Origin: Methanoregula sp.
Lineage (GTDB): Archaea; Halobacteriota; Methanomicrobia; Methanomicrobiales; Methanospirillaceae
Reading direction: 5' to 3'
Assembly (NCBI GenBank): GCA_003136075.1
Contig: PNBP01000037.1
Coordinates: 1 to 5,770 of the forward strand
Length of the DNA: 5,770 nucleotides
Of this stretch, positions 1 to 5,125 are shown in pieces. The stretch's first letter is position 1. Every line of letters begins with the position of its first letter. Below the pieces are notes generated by a model, which had not been told where the DNA came from, ran no database searches, and was given only the letters and a program-made list of their open reading frames with translations. The translations under genes were made by a program, and so were the position numbers.

Positions 1-1136
1 ACGACCTCGAGCCCCAGTTCGTGCTCAACGTCGACAAGCTCTTCCCGGCAAAGCAGGCCGCACAGCTCAAGGCAGCAGTCGGCAAGTCCATGTGGCAGGC
101 AGTCCACATCCCCACGACCGTCAGCAGGACGTGCGATGGTGGAACGACCTCCCGCTGGTCTGCAATGCAGATCGGTATGTCCTTTATCGGAGCATACAAG
201 ATGTGCGCCGGTGAGGCAGCAGTCGCTGACCTCGCATTCGCCGCAAAGCACGCCGGTGTTATCCAGATGGCAGACATCCTGCCCGCCCGCCGTGCACGTG
301 GCCCGAACGAGCCAGGTGGCATCAAGTTCGGTCACTTCGCAGACATGATCCAGGCAGACCGCAAGTACCCCAACGACCCCGTCAAGGCATCCCTTGAAGT
401 CGTCGCTGCAGGCACGATGCTCTTCGACCAGATCTGGCTCGGATCCTACATGTCCGGTGGTGTCGGATTCACCCAGTATGCAACCGCTGCATACACCGAC
501 AACATCCTCGATGACTACTGCTACTACGGTCTTGACTACATCAAGTCGAAGCACGGTGGCATCGGCAAGGCAAAACTGACCCAGGAAGCCGTCAGCGACA
601 TTGCATCAGAGGTTACCCTCTACGGTATGGAACAGTACGAGCAGTACCCGACCACTCTCGAGGACCACTTCGGCGGTTCCCAGCGTGCATCGGTCCTTGC
701 CGCAGCATCAGGTATCACCACCTCACTTGCAACGGCCAACTCCAATGCCGGCCTGAACGGATGGTACATGTCGATGCTCCTGCACAAGGAAGGCTGGTCA
801 CGTCTCGGATTCTTCGGCTACGACCTGCAGGACCAGTGCGGTTCCGCAAACTGTATGTCCGTCCGCCCAGACGAGGGCTGTATCGGCGAGCTTCGTGGAC
901 CCAACTACCCGAACTACGCAATGAACGTCGGTCACCAGGGAGAGTACGCCGCAATTGCCGCAGCCGCCCACTATGGACGTCAGGATGCATGGACCCTATC
1001 CCCGTTGATGAAGATCTGTTTCGCAGACCCATCGCTCAAGTTCGACTTCTCAGAGCCACGCCGCGAGTTCGCGAAGGGCGCTATCCGCGAGTTCATGCCC
1101 GCTGGAGAACGCTCACTGATCATACCGGCAAGGTAA
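1..1136 (+). CDS. mcrA: Methyl-coenzyme M reductase alpha subunit (C-terminal part)
   Basis: McrA is the catalytic subunit of the cytoplasmic nickel-F430 enzyme that converts methyl-CoM and CoB to methane and CoM-S-S-CoB. The start lies outside the window; the reading frame begins at base 3 and shows 377 residues, against about 550-570 for the whole protein. Hallmarks are unambiguous. By comparison with the Methanothermobacter enzyme from memory, the sites modified there map to His257 (codon 249-251, in AAKHAGV), Arg271 (291-293, in LPARRAR), Gln400 (681-683, in GGSQRAS), thioglycine Gly445 (816-818, in FFGYDLQ), Asp450 (831-833) and Cys452 (837-839). The active-site residues Phe330 and Tyr333 lie in GGVGFTQYA. 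All are intact. The C-terminus ends in [11 protein letters not shown] and then TAA. Codon use is strongly biased to C-ending codons, as expected of a very highly expressed gene. mcrA is usually the last gene of mcrBDCGA, which fits the terminator that follows. Confidence 0.99.
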   Translation, partial: DLEPQFVLNVDKLFPAKQAAQLKAAVGKSMWQAVHIPTTVSRTCDGGTTSRWSAMQIGMSFIGAYKMCAGEAAVADLAFAAKHAGVIQMADILPARRARGPNEPGGIKFGHFADMIQADRKYPNDPVKASLEVVAAGTMLFDQIWLGSYMSGGVGFTQYATAAYTDNILDDYCYYGLDYIKSKHGGIGKAKLTQEAVSDIASEVTLYGMEQYEQYPTTLEDHFGGSQRASVLAAASGITTSLATANSNAGLNGWYMSMLLHKEGWSRLGFFGYDLQDQCGSANCMSVRPDEGCIGELRGPNYPNYAMNVGHQGEYAAIAAAAHYGRQDAWTLSPLMKICFADPSLKFDFSEPRREFAKGAIREFMPAGERSLIIPAR

Positions 1137-1150
1137 GATCAGGTCAACCA

Positions 1151-1159
1151 TTTTTTTTT
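1151..1159 (+). terminator. Oligo-T terminator after mcrA
   Basis: An uninterrupted run of nine T begins 14 bases after the mcrA stop codon. Archaeal RNA polymerase terminates at U-rich tracts without needing a hairpin, and this is the longest T run in the window. It probably ends the mcr operon transcript. Confidence 0.75.
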
Positions 1160-1180
1160 ATAATCCCCGTCGGGTATTCA

Positions 1181-1188
1181 TTTATACA
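1181..1188 (+). promoter_or_regulatory. Possible TATA box for trmO-like gene
   Basis: TTTATACA lies in an AT-rich patch downstream of the mcrA terminator and resembles an archaeal TATA box. Transcription would start near 1205-1212. The distance to the next start codon is long, so a closer unrecognised promoter is equally possible. Confidence 0.3.
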
Positions 1189-1316
1189 CTTTATCCCATT
1201 CAGGAAAGGACGTGGATATAGTGTCCGCTTTTATGGCAACCGTTTTACATAGTTCAGGATAAAATAGTTCAGTCAGGGAAAAAGCGGTGCCAGTTTTTAC
1301 TATGGCGGCACGGTGT

Positions 1317-1364
1317 CAGGTGCAGGGTTTATCTGCAGCAGTGCATAGCCCTGCATGATACCTG
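1317..1364 (+). repeat. Inverted repeat, possible leader hairpin
   Basis: TGCAGGG (1321-1327) is perfectly complementary to CCCTGCA (1349-1355) across a 21-base loop. The stem can extend by CAGG (1317-1320) with CCTG (1361-1364) if a 5-base bulge (1356-1360) is allowed. The tetramer TGCA occurs four times in the element. It ends about 50 bases before the trmO-like start codon, so it would sit in the mRNA leader if transcription starts upstream. I recognise no known riboswitch family. Confidence 0.4.
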
Positions 1365-1416
1365 CCCCGGCACGTTTTCCACGGTTAATCCGAACCTGCT
1401 GTGAGGACACAAACCG

Positions 1417-1956
1417 ATGAAATTATCCGACAAACATGCAAAATACTGGCGTAATAAAGAGATCACATATCACCCTATAGGTGTTATCCACTCCGAACAC
1501 CATGAACAGGAAAATACTCCCATCCAAGGCGTTTTTAACCCGTCCGTGGGATATGTTGAAGTCTTTCCTGAATATGCTGAAGGGTTGCGTGACATCGAAT
1601 CGTTCTCATACCTGTACCTGCTGTATTATTTTGATCGTGCAACGGATGTCTGTCTTCTTCAGAAACCATTTCTTGATGGCGAAAAAGAGAGGGGGATCTT
1701 TGCCATACGGCATTTCAACCGCCCCAATCCGTTGGGGCTCTCGATTGTCAGGCTCAAGAATGTGGCTGGTAACATTCTGGAAGTGGAAGGTGTCGATGTA
1801 CTGGATGGGACACCCCTGATCGATATCAAACCATATGTCCGTCAGTTTGACCACCGGGATGAGGTAAAAAGCGGCTGGGTTGATGACCAGCATCTCAATG
1901 ATATCGCGGACTGGAACAGCACGCCAAAAGAACTCAGGAACCGTACCAGGAAATAA
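1417..1956 (+). CDS. TrmO/TsaA-like SAM-dependent methyltransferase
   Basis: The 179-residue product belongs to the TsaA/TrmO (YaeB, UPF0066) family. Its bacterial member N6-methylates threonylcarbamoyl-adenosine at position 37 of certain tRNAs, using S-adenosylmethionine. Family motifs are in order: the N-terminal strand PIGVIHSEH (20-28), a conserved P-I-Q-G (35-38), VEVFPEYAEGLRDIESFSY (47-65), KPFLD (83-87), RGIFAIRHFNRPNPLGLS (92-109) and GVDVLDGTPLIDIKPY (125-140). The length fits a single-domain archaeal member; the E. coli protein is longer because of a C-terminal domain. The ATG at 1417 is chosen because it precedes all conserved sequence by a normal short N-terminus and has GAGG ten bases upstream. 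Archaeal substrates are less certain than bacterial ones, so tRNA is the default and another target is possible. It lies downstream of mcrA but is separated by a terminator, so it is probably its own transcript. Confidence 0.9.
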   Translation: MKLSDKHAKYWRNKEITYHPIGVIHSEHHEQENTPIQGVFNPSVGYVEVFPEYAEGLRDIESFSYLYLLYYFDRATDVCLLQKPFLDGEKERGIFAIRHFNRPNPLGLSIVRLKNVAGNILEVEGVDVLDGTPLIDIKPYVRQFDHRDEVKSGWVDDQHLNDIADWNSTPKELRNRTRK

Positions 1957-2069
1957 GGGAGGTCCGGGTGACACCCCCCCCACGTAACCCTGTTGAACAC
2001 TGGGTATCTACACCCCGGTCACCTGTCAGATCTTCACCTTAAGCGTTAACCCATATCTCCGACGCACAT
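1957..2069. other. Convergent intergenic gap
   Basis: This 113-base gap separates the 3' ends of the trmO-like gene (plus) and the hydrolase gene (minus). It contains a run of eight C (1974-1981), and ACCC/GGGT arms around 1985-2006 that could form a short imperfect hairpin. No long T tract is seen on either strand, so terminator positions are unclear. Confidence 0.4.
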
Positions 2070-2933
2070 TTATCGAACCTGCCATGCAATCGTCATCCCA
2101 ACCCCGGTTTCCTGCACGGGACCATACGATGCCAGCGTAAGTTTCGCCGCAAGCGATGTACAATGGCAGGCATGAAGGGCTTTGAGATGGAGTTCCCGCA
2201 TATACTCTCCCGTCTTTTTTATCCGGAGGTTGTCCGCGGTCAGGAGATGAAATCCCCCGATGATATCAATAACCCGGGGTTCTTTGCAGATCGCACGGGC
2301 ATACTCCGTGATATTGCAGATCCCTGCGTGGGAACACCCGGTGATGATGACAAGCCCGTCATCTGCACGGAACGCAAGGGCGGAATCGTCAGGCAGGAGA
2401 TCAGGCTCCGAACTCCCGTTGGGCATAATGATCTTCCGGGTTCCCGGTTTTATCCGTTCAAAGGAGAAATTACGCGGGATCTCTCCTAAAAAGACGAGAT
2501 CCTCGGTTATCCACACCGGTTTGTCCGTCAGTTTTACGTTGAACTGGCGCCGCACCTCGTCCTCATGCAAAAGCGAACCTGTATTCGGGAGGGGGGATTT
2601 TGGCCGTGGGTAAAAGCAGCGGGTGTGTGCAATCAGATCCGGTACCTTGTGGGGAAGACTATTGATCTTCGCTTCGGTCAGATGCCGGGCAAGTGGGATA
2701 AGGCCCCCGGAATGGTCAAGATGTCCATGGGAAAGAACAACGTAATCCAGATCCCGCAGGCTGATCCCCATCCTGCCGGCATTGACAAGAAAAGCATCCG
2801 AATACCCGGTATCAAACAGGATCTTCTTTCCCTTTGTTTCAAGGAGAAACGAAAGCCCGGGCTCACCTATGAAATACCGGTCTATCAGCGTAGTATTATC
2901 GACAAGGACCGTAAGGGAAAGCTGCGGCGCCAT
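2070..2933 (-). CDS. MBL-fold metallo-hydrolase, dihydropterin-RFA-P synthase-like
   Basis: The 287-residue protein is a metallo-beta-lactamase-fold enzyme of the subgroup annotated as 7,8-dihydropterin-6-methyl-4-(beta-D-ribofuranosyl)aminobenzene 5'-phosphate synthase, a proposed step in tetrahydromethanopterin synthesis. Visible metal-binding motifs are FDTG (40-43), HGHLDH (69-74, the HxHxDH motif), GCSHAG (199-204, His202), GGFH (226-229) and HACHC (254-258). The spacing and the CSHAG and GGFH signatures fit this subgroup rather than glyoxalase II or RNase J types. The start at 2933 is supported by GGGTGAT eight bases upstream on the minus strand. There is no signal peptide, so it is cytoplasmic. 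It is divergent from the Cys/His-rich gene and convergent with the trmO-like gene. The fold is certain. The exact reaction is inferred, because many MBL proteins carry this annotation without proof. Confidence 0.88.
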   Translation of the reverse strand: MAPQLSLTVLVDNTTLIDRYFIGEPGLSFLLETKGKKILFDTGYSDAFLVNAGRMGISLRDLDYVVLSHGHLDHSGGLIPLARHLTEAKINSLPHKVPDLIAHTRCFYPRPKSPLPNTGSLLHEDEVRRQFNVKLTDKPVWITEDLVFLGEIPRNFSFERIKPGTRKIIMPNGSSEPDLLPDDSALAFRADDGLVIITGCSHAGICNITEYARAICKEPRVIDIIGGFHLLTADNLRIKKTGEYMRELHLKALHACHCTSLAAKLTLASYGPVQETGVGMTIAWQVR

Positions 2934-2941
2934 GGATAAGT

Positions 2942-2948
2942 ATCACCC
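2942..2948 (-). promoter_or_regulatory. Ribosome binding site of the MBL hydrolase
   Basis: On the minus strand the sequence reads GGGTGAT, complementary to the archaeal 16S rRNA 3' end, with eight bases to the ATG at 2933. It supports that start choice. Confidence 0.7.
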
Positions 2949-3049
2949 GTAAGAGATAATGAGATTTCTCTTTCCAGCGACAGAACTACTCATTGCCATA
3001 CGAGTACCTGTAATGTTTTCTGTTATTTTCAGGGTATGATACGATCCTT

Positions 3050-3078
3050 TAAATTATTTATGCGCATATGAGTAATTA
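3050..3078 (+). promoter_or_regulatory. Promoter/operator element, copy A
   Basis: First of three matching elements in the window. The AT-rich block TAAATTATTTATG (3050-3062) probably contains the TATA box. The palindromic core CGCATATGAG (3063-3072) follows directly, then TAATTA (3073-3078). The core begins 47 bases before the ATG at 3110. It would lie between the TATA box and the expected transcription start near 3080, a position suited to repression. The AT block could also serve the divergent hydrolase gene. Confidence 0.7.
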
Positions 3079-3080
3079 TA

Positions 3081-3096
3081 GTACGGGAAACCGTAC
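3081..3096 (+). promoter_or_regulatory. 5' leader hairpin with GAAA tetraloop
   Basis: GTACGG, GAAA, CCGTAC forms a perfect 6-bp stem closed by a GNRA-type tetraloop. It sits right where the transcript is expected to begin and five bases before the ribosome binding site. It may stabilise the mRNA 5' end or influence translation initiation. Confidence 0.5.
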
Positions 3097-3100
3097 CCAT

Positions 3101-3105
3101 GGTGA
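3101..3105 (+). promoter_or_regulatory. Ribosome binding site of the Cys/His-rich gene
   Basis: GGTGA with four bases to the ATG at 3110 decides the start. The in-frame ATG at 3068 lies inside the CATATG operator core, upstream of the likely transcription start, and has no such site. Confidence 0.65.
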
Positions 3106-3109
3106 CACA

Positions 3110-3346
3110 ATGTCAGAAACTACTACACAAAAAACCAACAAGAACCAGCCAGATGTATCCACAGAAGCAACCCGCACCGAACACACCTGCGCATGCGGTG
3201 AGACCCACGAACACCATGAAGAAGGCAAAAGCCACCGGGATGAATGCACGTCCACCCTGAAATTCGGAGATTCCTGCTGCTGCGGATCCGGTGAGGCCGC
3301 GAAAGTTGCACGTCACCGCTGCGGCCACGGCCCAAGGTGCCAGTAA
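3110..3346 (+). CDS. Small Cys/His-rich protein, possible metal binder
   Basis: I do not recognise a named family. The 78-residue product has a polar Thr/Lys/Gln-rich N-terminus (1-24) with no cysteine. A metal-ligand-rich remainder follows, with eight Cys (27, 29, 46, 56, 57, 58, 71, 77) and seven His (25, 33, 35, 36, 42, 69, 73). Groupings are HTCACG (25-30), HEHH (33-36), a CCC triplet (56-58) and a terminal HRCGHGPRC (69-77). This composition suggests binding of zinc, copper, nickel or an iron-sulfur centre, but the metal cannot be told from sequence. There is no signal peptide or membrane segment. It is preceded by operator copy A and a leader hairpin, and followed by a T6 tract, so it is probably a short monocistronic unit. 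Confidence 0.75.
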   Translation: MSETTTQKTNKNQPDVSTEATRTEHTCACGETHEHHEEGKSHRDECTSTLKFGDSCCCGSGEAAKVARHRCGHGPRCQ

Positions 3347-3362
3347 GGAAATTCCACCACCG

Positions 3363-3368
3363 TTTTTT
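3363..3368 (+). terminator. T6 tract after Cys/His-rich gene
   Basis: Six T in a row begin 16 bases after the stop codon at 3346. This could terminate the short upstream transcript. It lies only 18 bases before the next start codon, so partial read-through is possible. Confidence 0.4.
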
Positions 3369-3386
3369 ACGAGTATACCGTTTAAC

Positions 3387-3686
3387 ATGACCAGACATCC
3401 GGATATCCCCGAAATGCTGGACCAGTACATGGAGGTTTCTGGTGGGTCTGATCAGTGGATCACAGTGAAAGATCTCCGTACCTTTTTCCAACTGGATGAT
3501 TCAGCGTCGCCGCCAATTTCCGGATTCCTGCAAAGGATCAATCACGGCCCGTTTTTGACCTGCCAGTACCGGGTGACAAGAATTGAGAAGATGATTGTTG
3601 ATATACCGCATCCCCGAATGATAAAACGCTACCTGATCACCCGGCGACCCGGGTCATGCAAGAAAGCCGAAACCTCATCCCGGTAA
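3387..3686 (+). CDS. Hypothetical protein, possible winged helix
   Basis: I do not recognise a named family. The 99-residue product from ATG 3387 has a segment WITVKDLRTFFQL (about 30-42), a turn with DDSASP, a second helix PISGFLQRI, and then a strand-rich part FLTCQYRVTRIEKMIVDI. It ends in a basic tail RYLITRRPGSCKK. The order helix, turn, helix, strands and basic character suggest a small winged-helix DNA-binding protein, but this is only a reading of the pattern. The frame is open further upstream, to an ATG at 3291. That start would overlap the previous gene and add a low-complexity stretch, so 3387 is preferred although no clear ribosome binding site precedes it. The DUF134 regulator begins 70 bases downstream and may be co-transcribed. 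Confidence 0.65.
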   Translation: MTRHPDIPEMLDQYMEVSGGSDQWITVKDLRTFFQLDDSASPPISGFLQRINHGPFLTCQYRVTRIEKMIVDIPHPRMIKRYLITRRPGSCKKAETSSR

Positions 3687-3756
3687 GGATTTTATCTGAT
3701 GATATTATCGGGAACATTAATTGTATCAAGAACAGCATGATTGATCAGGAAAATGC

Positions 3757-4116
3757 ATGGCAGACGTTGAAAAACCTGAAATGCCGGAATGCCCGCGCCG
3801 GGGCCGGCCGCGGATGCAGCGTATTATCAACAATGCGTCTGAATCACGGTGCTACAAGCCGTGTTGCTGCCCGGAAAAAGAGAATGAGGGCATTTCGCTC
3901 AAACCCGATGAGATCGAGCTGATACGACTCATCGATCTGGAAGGGCTTGAACAGGAAGAAGCTGCCGAAAAGCTTGGCGTTTCGCGCAAAACCGCATGGC
4001 GCGACCTGCATGAAGCCCGACGCAAGATCGCAGATGCATTGGTCAATGGCAAGGGGATCGAGATGGCCGGCTGTACAAAAGCAGCCGAAGGCCGGTGCCC
4101 GAAGTGCCCCCGGTAA
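3757..4116 (+). CDS. DUF134 (UPF0251) family HTH regulator, Cys-rich
   Basis: The 119-residue protein matches DUF134/UPF0251, small putative DNA-binding proteins with a sigma-70 region 4-like helix-turn-helix. Its N-terminus has RRGRPRMQRII (14-24), then a cysteine cluster CYKPCCCP (32-39). The diagnostic block runs from LKPDEIELIRLIDLEGLEQ (48-66) through EEAAEKLGVSRKTAWRDLH (67-85), the helix-turn-helix, to ARRKIADALVNGK (87-99). The C-terminal tail adds C106, C114 and C117 (CPKC). Eight cysteines in all suggest metal or iron-sulfur sensing. The start at 3757 is backed by AGGA (3747-3750) six bases upstream; the ATG at 3753 is out of frame. Family members are often found near DUF5320 and NifX/NifB-like metal-cofactor genes, and a DUF5320-like gene lies 1 kb downstream here. 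It is a candidate regulator of the CATATG elements. None of these elements precedes the gene itself. Confidence 0.9.
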   Translation: MADVEKPEMPECPRRGRPRMQRIINNASESRCYKPCCCPEKENEGISLKPDEIELIRLIDLEGLEQEEAAEKLGVSRKTAWRDLHEARRKIADALVNGKGIEMAGCTKAAEGRCPKCPR

Positions 4117-4120
4117 GATC

Positions 4121-4146
4121 TCCCTCTTAAGGGACACGCTCTTTTT
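4121..4146 (+). terminator. Hairpin plus T tract after DUF134 gene
   Basis: TCCCT (4121-4125) pairs with AGGGA (4130-4134) around a 4-base loop, followed by TTTTT at 4142-4146. It begins four bases after the stop codon and is a plausible terminator separating the DUF134 gene from the next promoter. Confidence 0.5.
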
Positions 4147-4162
4147 GTCCGTTCACCAATGT

Positions 4163-4191
4163 TTAAGTATTTTCGCTCATATGGGTAATTA
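4163..4191 (+). promoter_or_regulatory. Promoter/operator element, copy B
   Basis: Second copy: the AT block TTAAGTATTTTCG (4163-4175), the core CTCATATGGG (4176-4185) and TAATTA (4186-4191). The core begins 51 bases before the DUF169 start codon. It aligns gap-free with copies A and C, and is the most divergent of the three within the AT block. Confidence 0.7.
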
Positions 4192-4196
4192 CTGCT

Positions 4197-4209
4197 TCCC
4201 GGTACGGGA
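4197..4209 (+). promoter_or_regulatory. Short leader hairpin before DUF169 gene
   Basis: TCCCG (4197-4201) pairs with CGGGA (4205-4209) across a GTA triloop. It lies near the expected transcription start, in the same relative place as the hairpin at 3081-3096 but with a shorter stem. It could be chance. Confidence 0.3.
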
Positions 4210-4226
4210 TGATTTGAGGCAACGAT

Positions 4227-4943
4227 ATGAGCAACGAACCCATGAGAATACCTGTCAATTATGTAGATGCATCTGAAACCCTTATAAAAGTCCTAGGCCT
4301 GAAAGGTTCTCCGGTGGCAATCAAATTCGCGATGAGCAAGGATGAGATTCCTGCCATAATGGAGGAACTGGACAAAACGATCCGCCACTGCTCGATGGTG
4401 AACCTTGCCCGGAACGAAGGAAAAATATTCTATGCAACCGTTGGAAAACACGAATGCAACGGCGGTGCGTGGGCACTGGGCCTCCGGGAAATAACGCCGA
4501 CATTAAAGACCGGTGATTTTTACTTTAAACTGGGAAAATATGACAGCGCTGCTGCCTGCAAACGGACCATCGACAACGTCCCCCATCTTGGTTCCGGGGA
4601 TACCTACGCAACGTTGTATGCTCCGCTTGAAAAAACACCGTTCACCCCGCATGTTGTTATGATGGTAACGACCCCCCGTAACATGCTCAAACTTGCACAG
4701 AGTTCACTCTTCCGGCTGGGTGGAAGGATTCATGCGGAGTTCTCCGGTATCCAGTCAGTCTGTTCCGATGCTACAGCCCAGACCTACCTGACCGGGCGGC
4801 CGAATTTCTCGCTGGGTTGTGACGGTTCACGGAAATTCTCCGGGATTGCCGATGATGAGATGGTGATGGGTTTCCCTGCCGAGATGCTCTCCGAACTTAC
4901 CACTGCACTGAAGATCGTGACTGCTGCACCCGGTTCAAAATAA
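4227..4943 (+). CDS. DUF169 family protein
   Basis: The 238-residue protein matches DUF169, a family of unknown function common in methanogens and other anaerobes. Recognisable blocks are LIKVLGLKGSPVAIKF (19-34), RHCSMVNLAR (53-62), KHECNGGAWALGL (74-86) with the Cys-x-Gly-Gly pattern, KLGKYDSAAACKRTI (101-115) and the C-terminal CSDATAQTYLTGRPNFSLGC (179-198), followed by DGSRKF. Cysteines 55, 77, 111, 179 and 198 fall in these blocks, which suggests metal or cluster binding; this is inference. There is no signal peptide or clear membrane segment, so it is cytoplasmic. TTGAGG (4214-4219) seven bases upstream supports the ATG at 4227 over the ATG at 4242. It is preceded by operator copy B and appears to be a single-gene unit. 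Confidence 0.88.
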   Translation: MSNEPMRIPVNYVDASETLIKVLGLKGSPVAIKFAMSKDEIPAIMEELDKTIRHCSMVNLARNEGKIFYATVGKHECNGGAWALGLREITPTLKTGDFYFKLGKYDSAAACKRTIDNVPHLGSGDTYATLYAPLEKTPFTPHVVMMVTTPRNMLKLAQSSLFRLGGRIHAEFSGIQSVCSDATAQTYLTGRPNFSLGCDGSRKFSGIADDEMVMGFPAEMLSELTTALKIVTAAPGSK

Positions 4944-5013
4944 CAATCCTCATAGAAGAGATAATCGGGCGGAAGAGCACTGCCAGGCATGCCGGAGCCT
5001 TTTACGGTCACCG

Positions 5014-5050
5014 GGAGATGCATGCATGGCGGGTCTCCGCTTATTTCTTC
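5014..5050 (+). terminator. Possible terminator after DUF169 gene
   Basis: GGAGA (5014-5018) can pair with TCTCC (5034-5038), followed by the T-rich stretch TTATTTCTTC (5041-5050). It is 70 bases past the stop codon and weak. The stretch 4944-5013 holds nothing else I can identify. Confidence 0.25.
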
Positions 5051-5067
5051 TGTTTGATTCACTACGC

Positions 5068-5096
5068 TAAAATATTTATGCGCATATGTGTAAATA
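5068..5096 (+). promoter_or_regulatory. Promoter/operator element, copy C
   Basis: Third copy: the AT block TAAAATATTTATG (5068-5080), the core CGCATATGTG (5081-5090) and TAAATA (5091-5096). It also has an outer dyad, ATATTTA (5072-5078) against TAAATAT (5091-5097). The core begins 45 bases before the ATG at 5126. It would control the DUF5320-like gene and, by close spacing, atwA. Confidence 0.72.
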
Positions 5097-5112
5097 TTAT
5101 TCATACCTATAT

Positions 5113-5122
5113 GGAAGTGATC
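5113..5122 (+). promoter_or_regulatory. Strong ribosome binding site of DUF5320-like gene
   Basis: GGAAGTGATC differs at one position from the full archaeal consensus GGAGGTGATC and lies three bases before the ATG at 5126. It fixes that start and rules out the in-frame ATG at 5111, which overlaps the site. Confidence 0.75.
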
Positions 5123-5125
5123 GCT

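Larger units (their letters stand above)
1137..1416 (+). other. Intergenic region between mcrA and trmO-like gene
   Basis: This 280-base gap holds no convincing gene. After the T9 tract there is a TATA-like sequence TTTATACA at 1181-1188, which would imply an mRNA leader of about 210 bases for the next gene; this promoter is tentative. A 9-bp direct repeat ATAGTTCAG occurs at 1249-1257 and 1264-1272. An inverted repeat at 1317-1364 and a 7-bp direct repeat CGGCACG (1306-1312 and 1368-1374) flanking most of it suggest a structured leader. GAGG at 1403-1406 is a possible ribosome binding site for the ATG at 1417. Confidence 0.5.

Noticed and set aside
715..1252. Long alternative frames overlapping mcrA on both strands
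   Set aside because: They are Arg/Ser-rich shadow products of a highly biased coding sequence. McrA is unambiguous here.
1831..1842. CATATG inside the trmO-like gene as a fourth operator
   Set aside because: The flanking bases are A and C instead of the required C and G, there is no AT-rich block, and it is within coding sequence.
1974..1981. Run of eight C as a phase-variation tract
   Set aside because: It is in a convergent intergenic gap, outside any promoter or coding frame, so length change would have no obvious effect.
3068..3109. Earlier in-frame ATG for the Cys/His-rich protein
   Set aside because: This ATG is part of the CATATG operator core and lies upstream of the probable transcription start. 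The ATG at 3110 has a GGTGA ribosome binding site.
3291..3386. Upstream extension of the possible winged-helix protein
   Set aside because: It would overlap the Cys/His-rich gene in another frame and adds a low-complexity stretch translated from coding and terminator sequence.
5018..5125. N-terminal extension of the DUF5320-like protein
   Set aside because: It runs through the AT-rich promoter and operator. The family-typical MPNFDGTGP start at 5126 has a near-consensus ribosome binding site.
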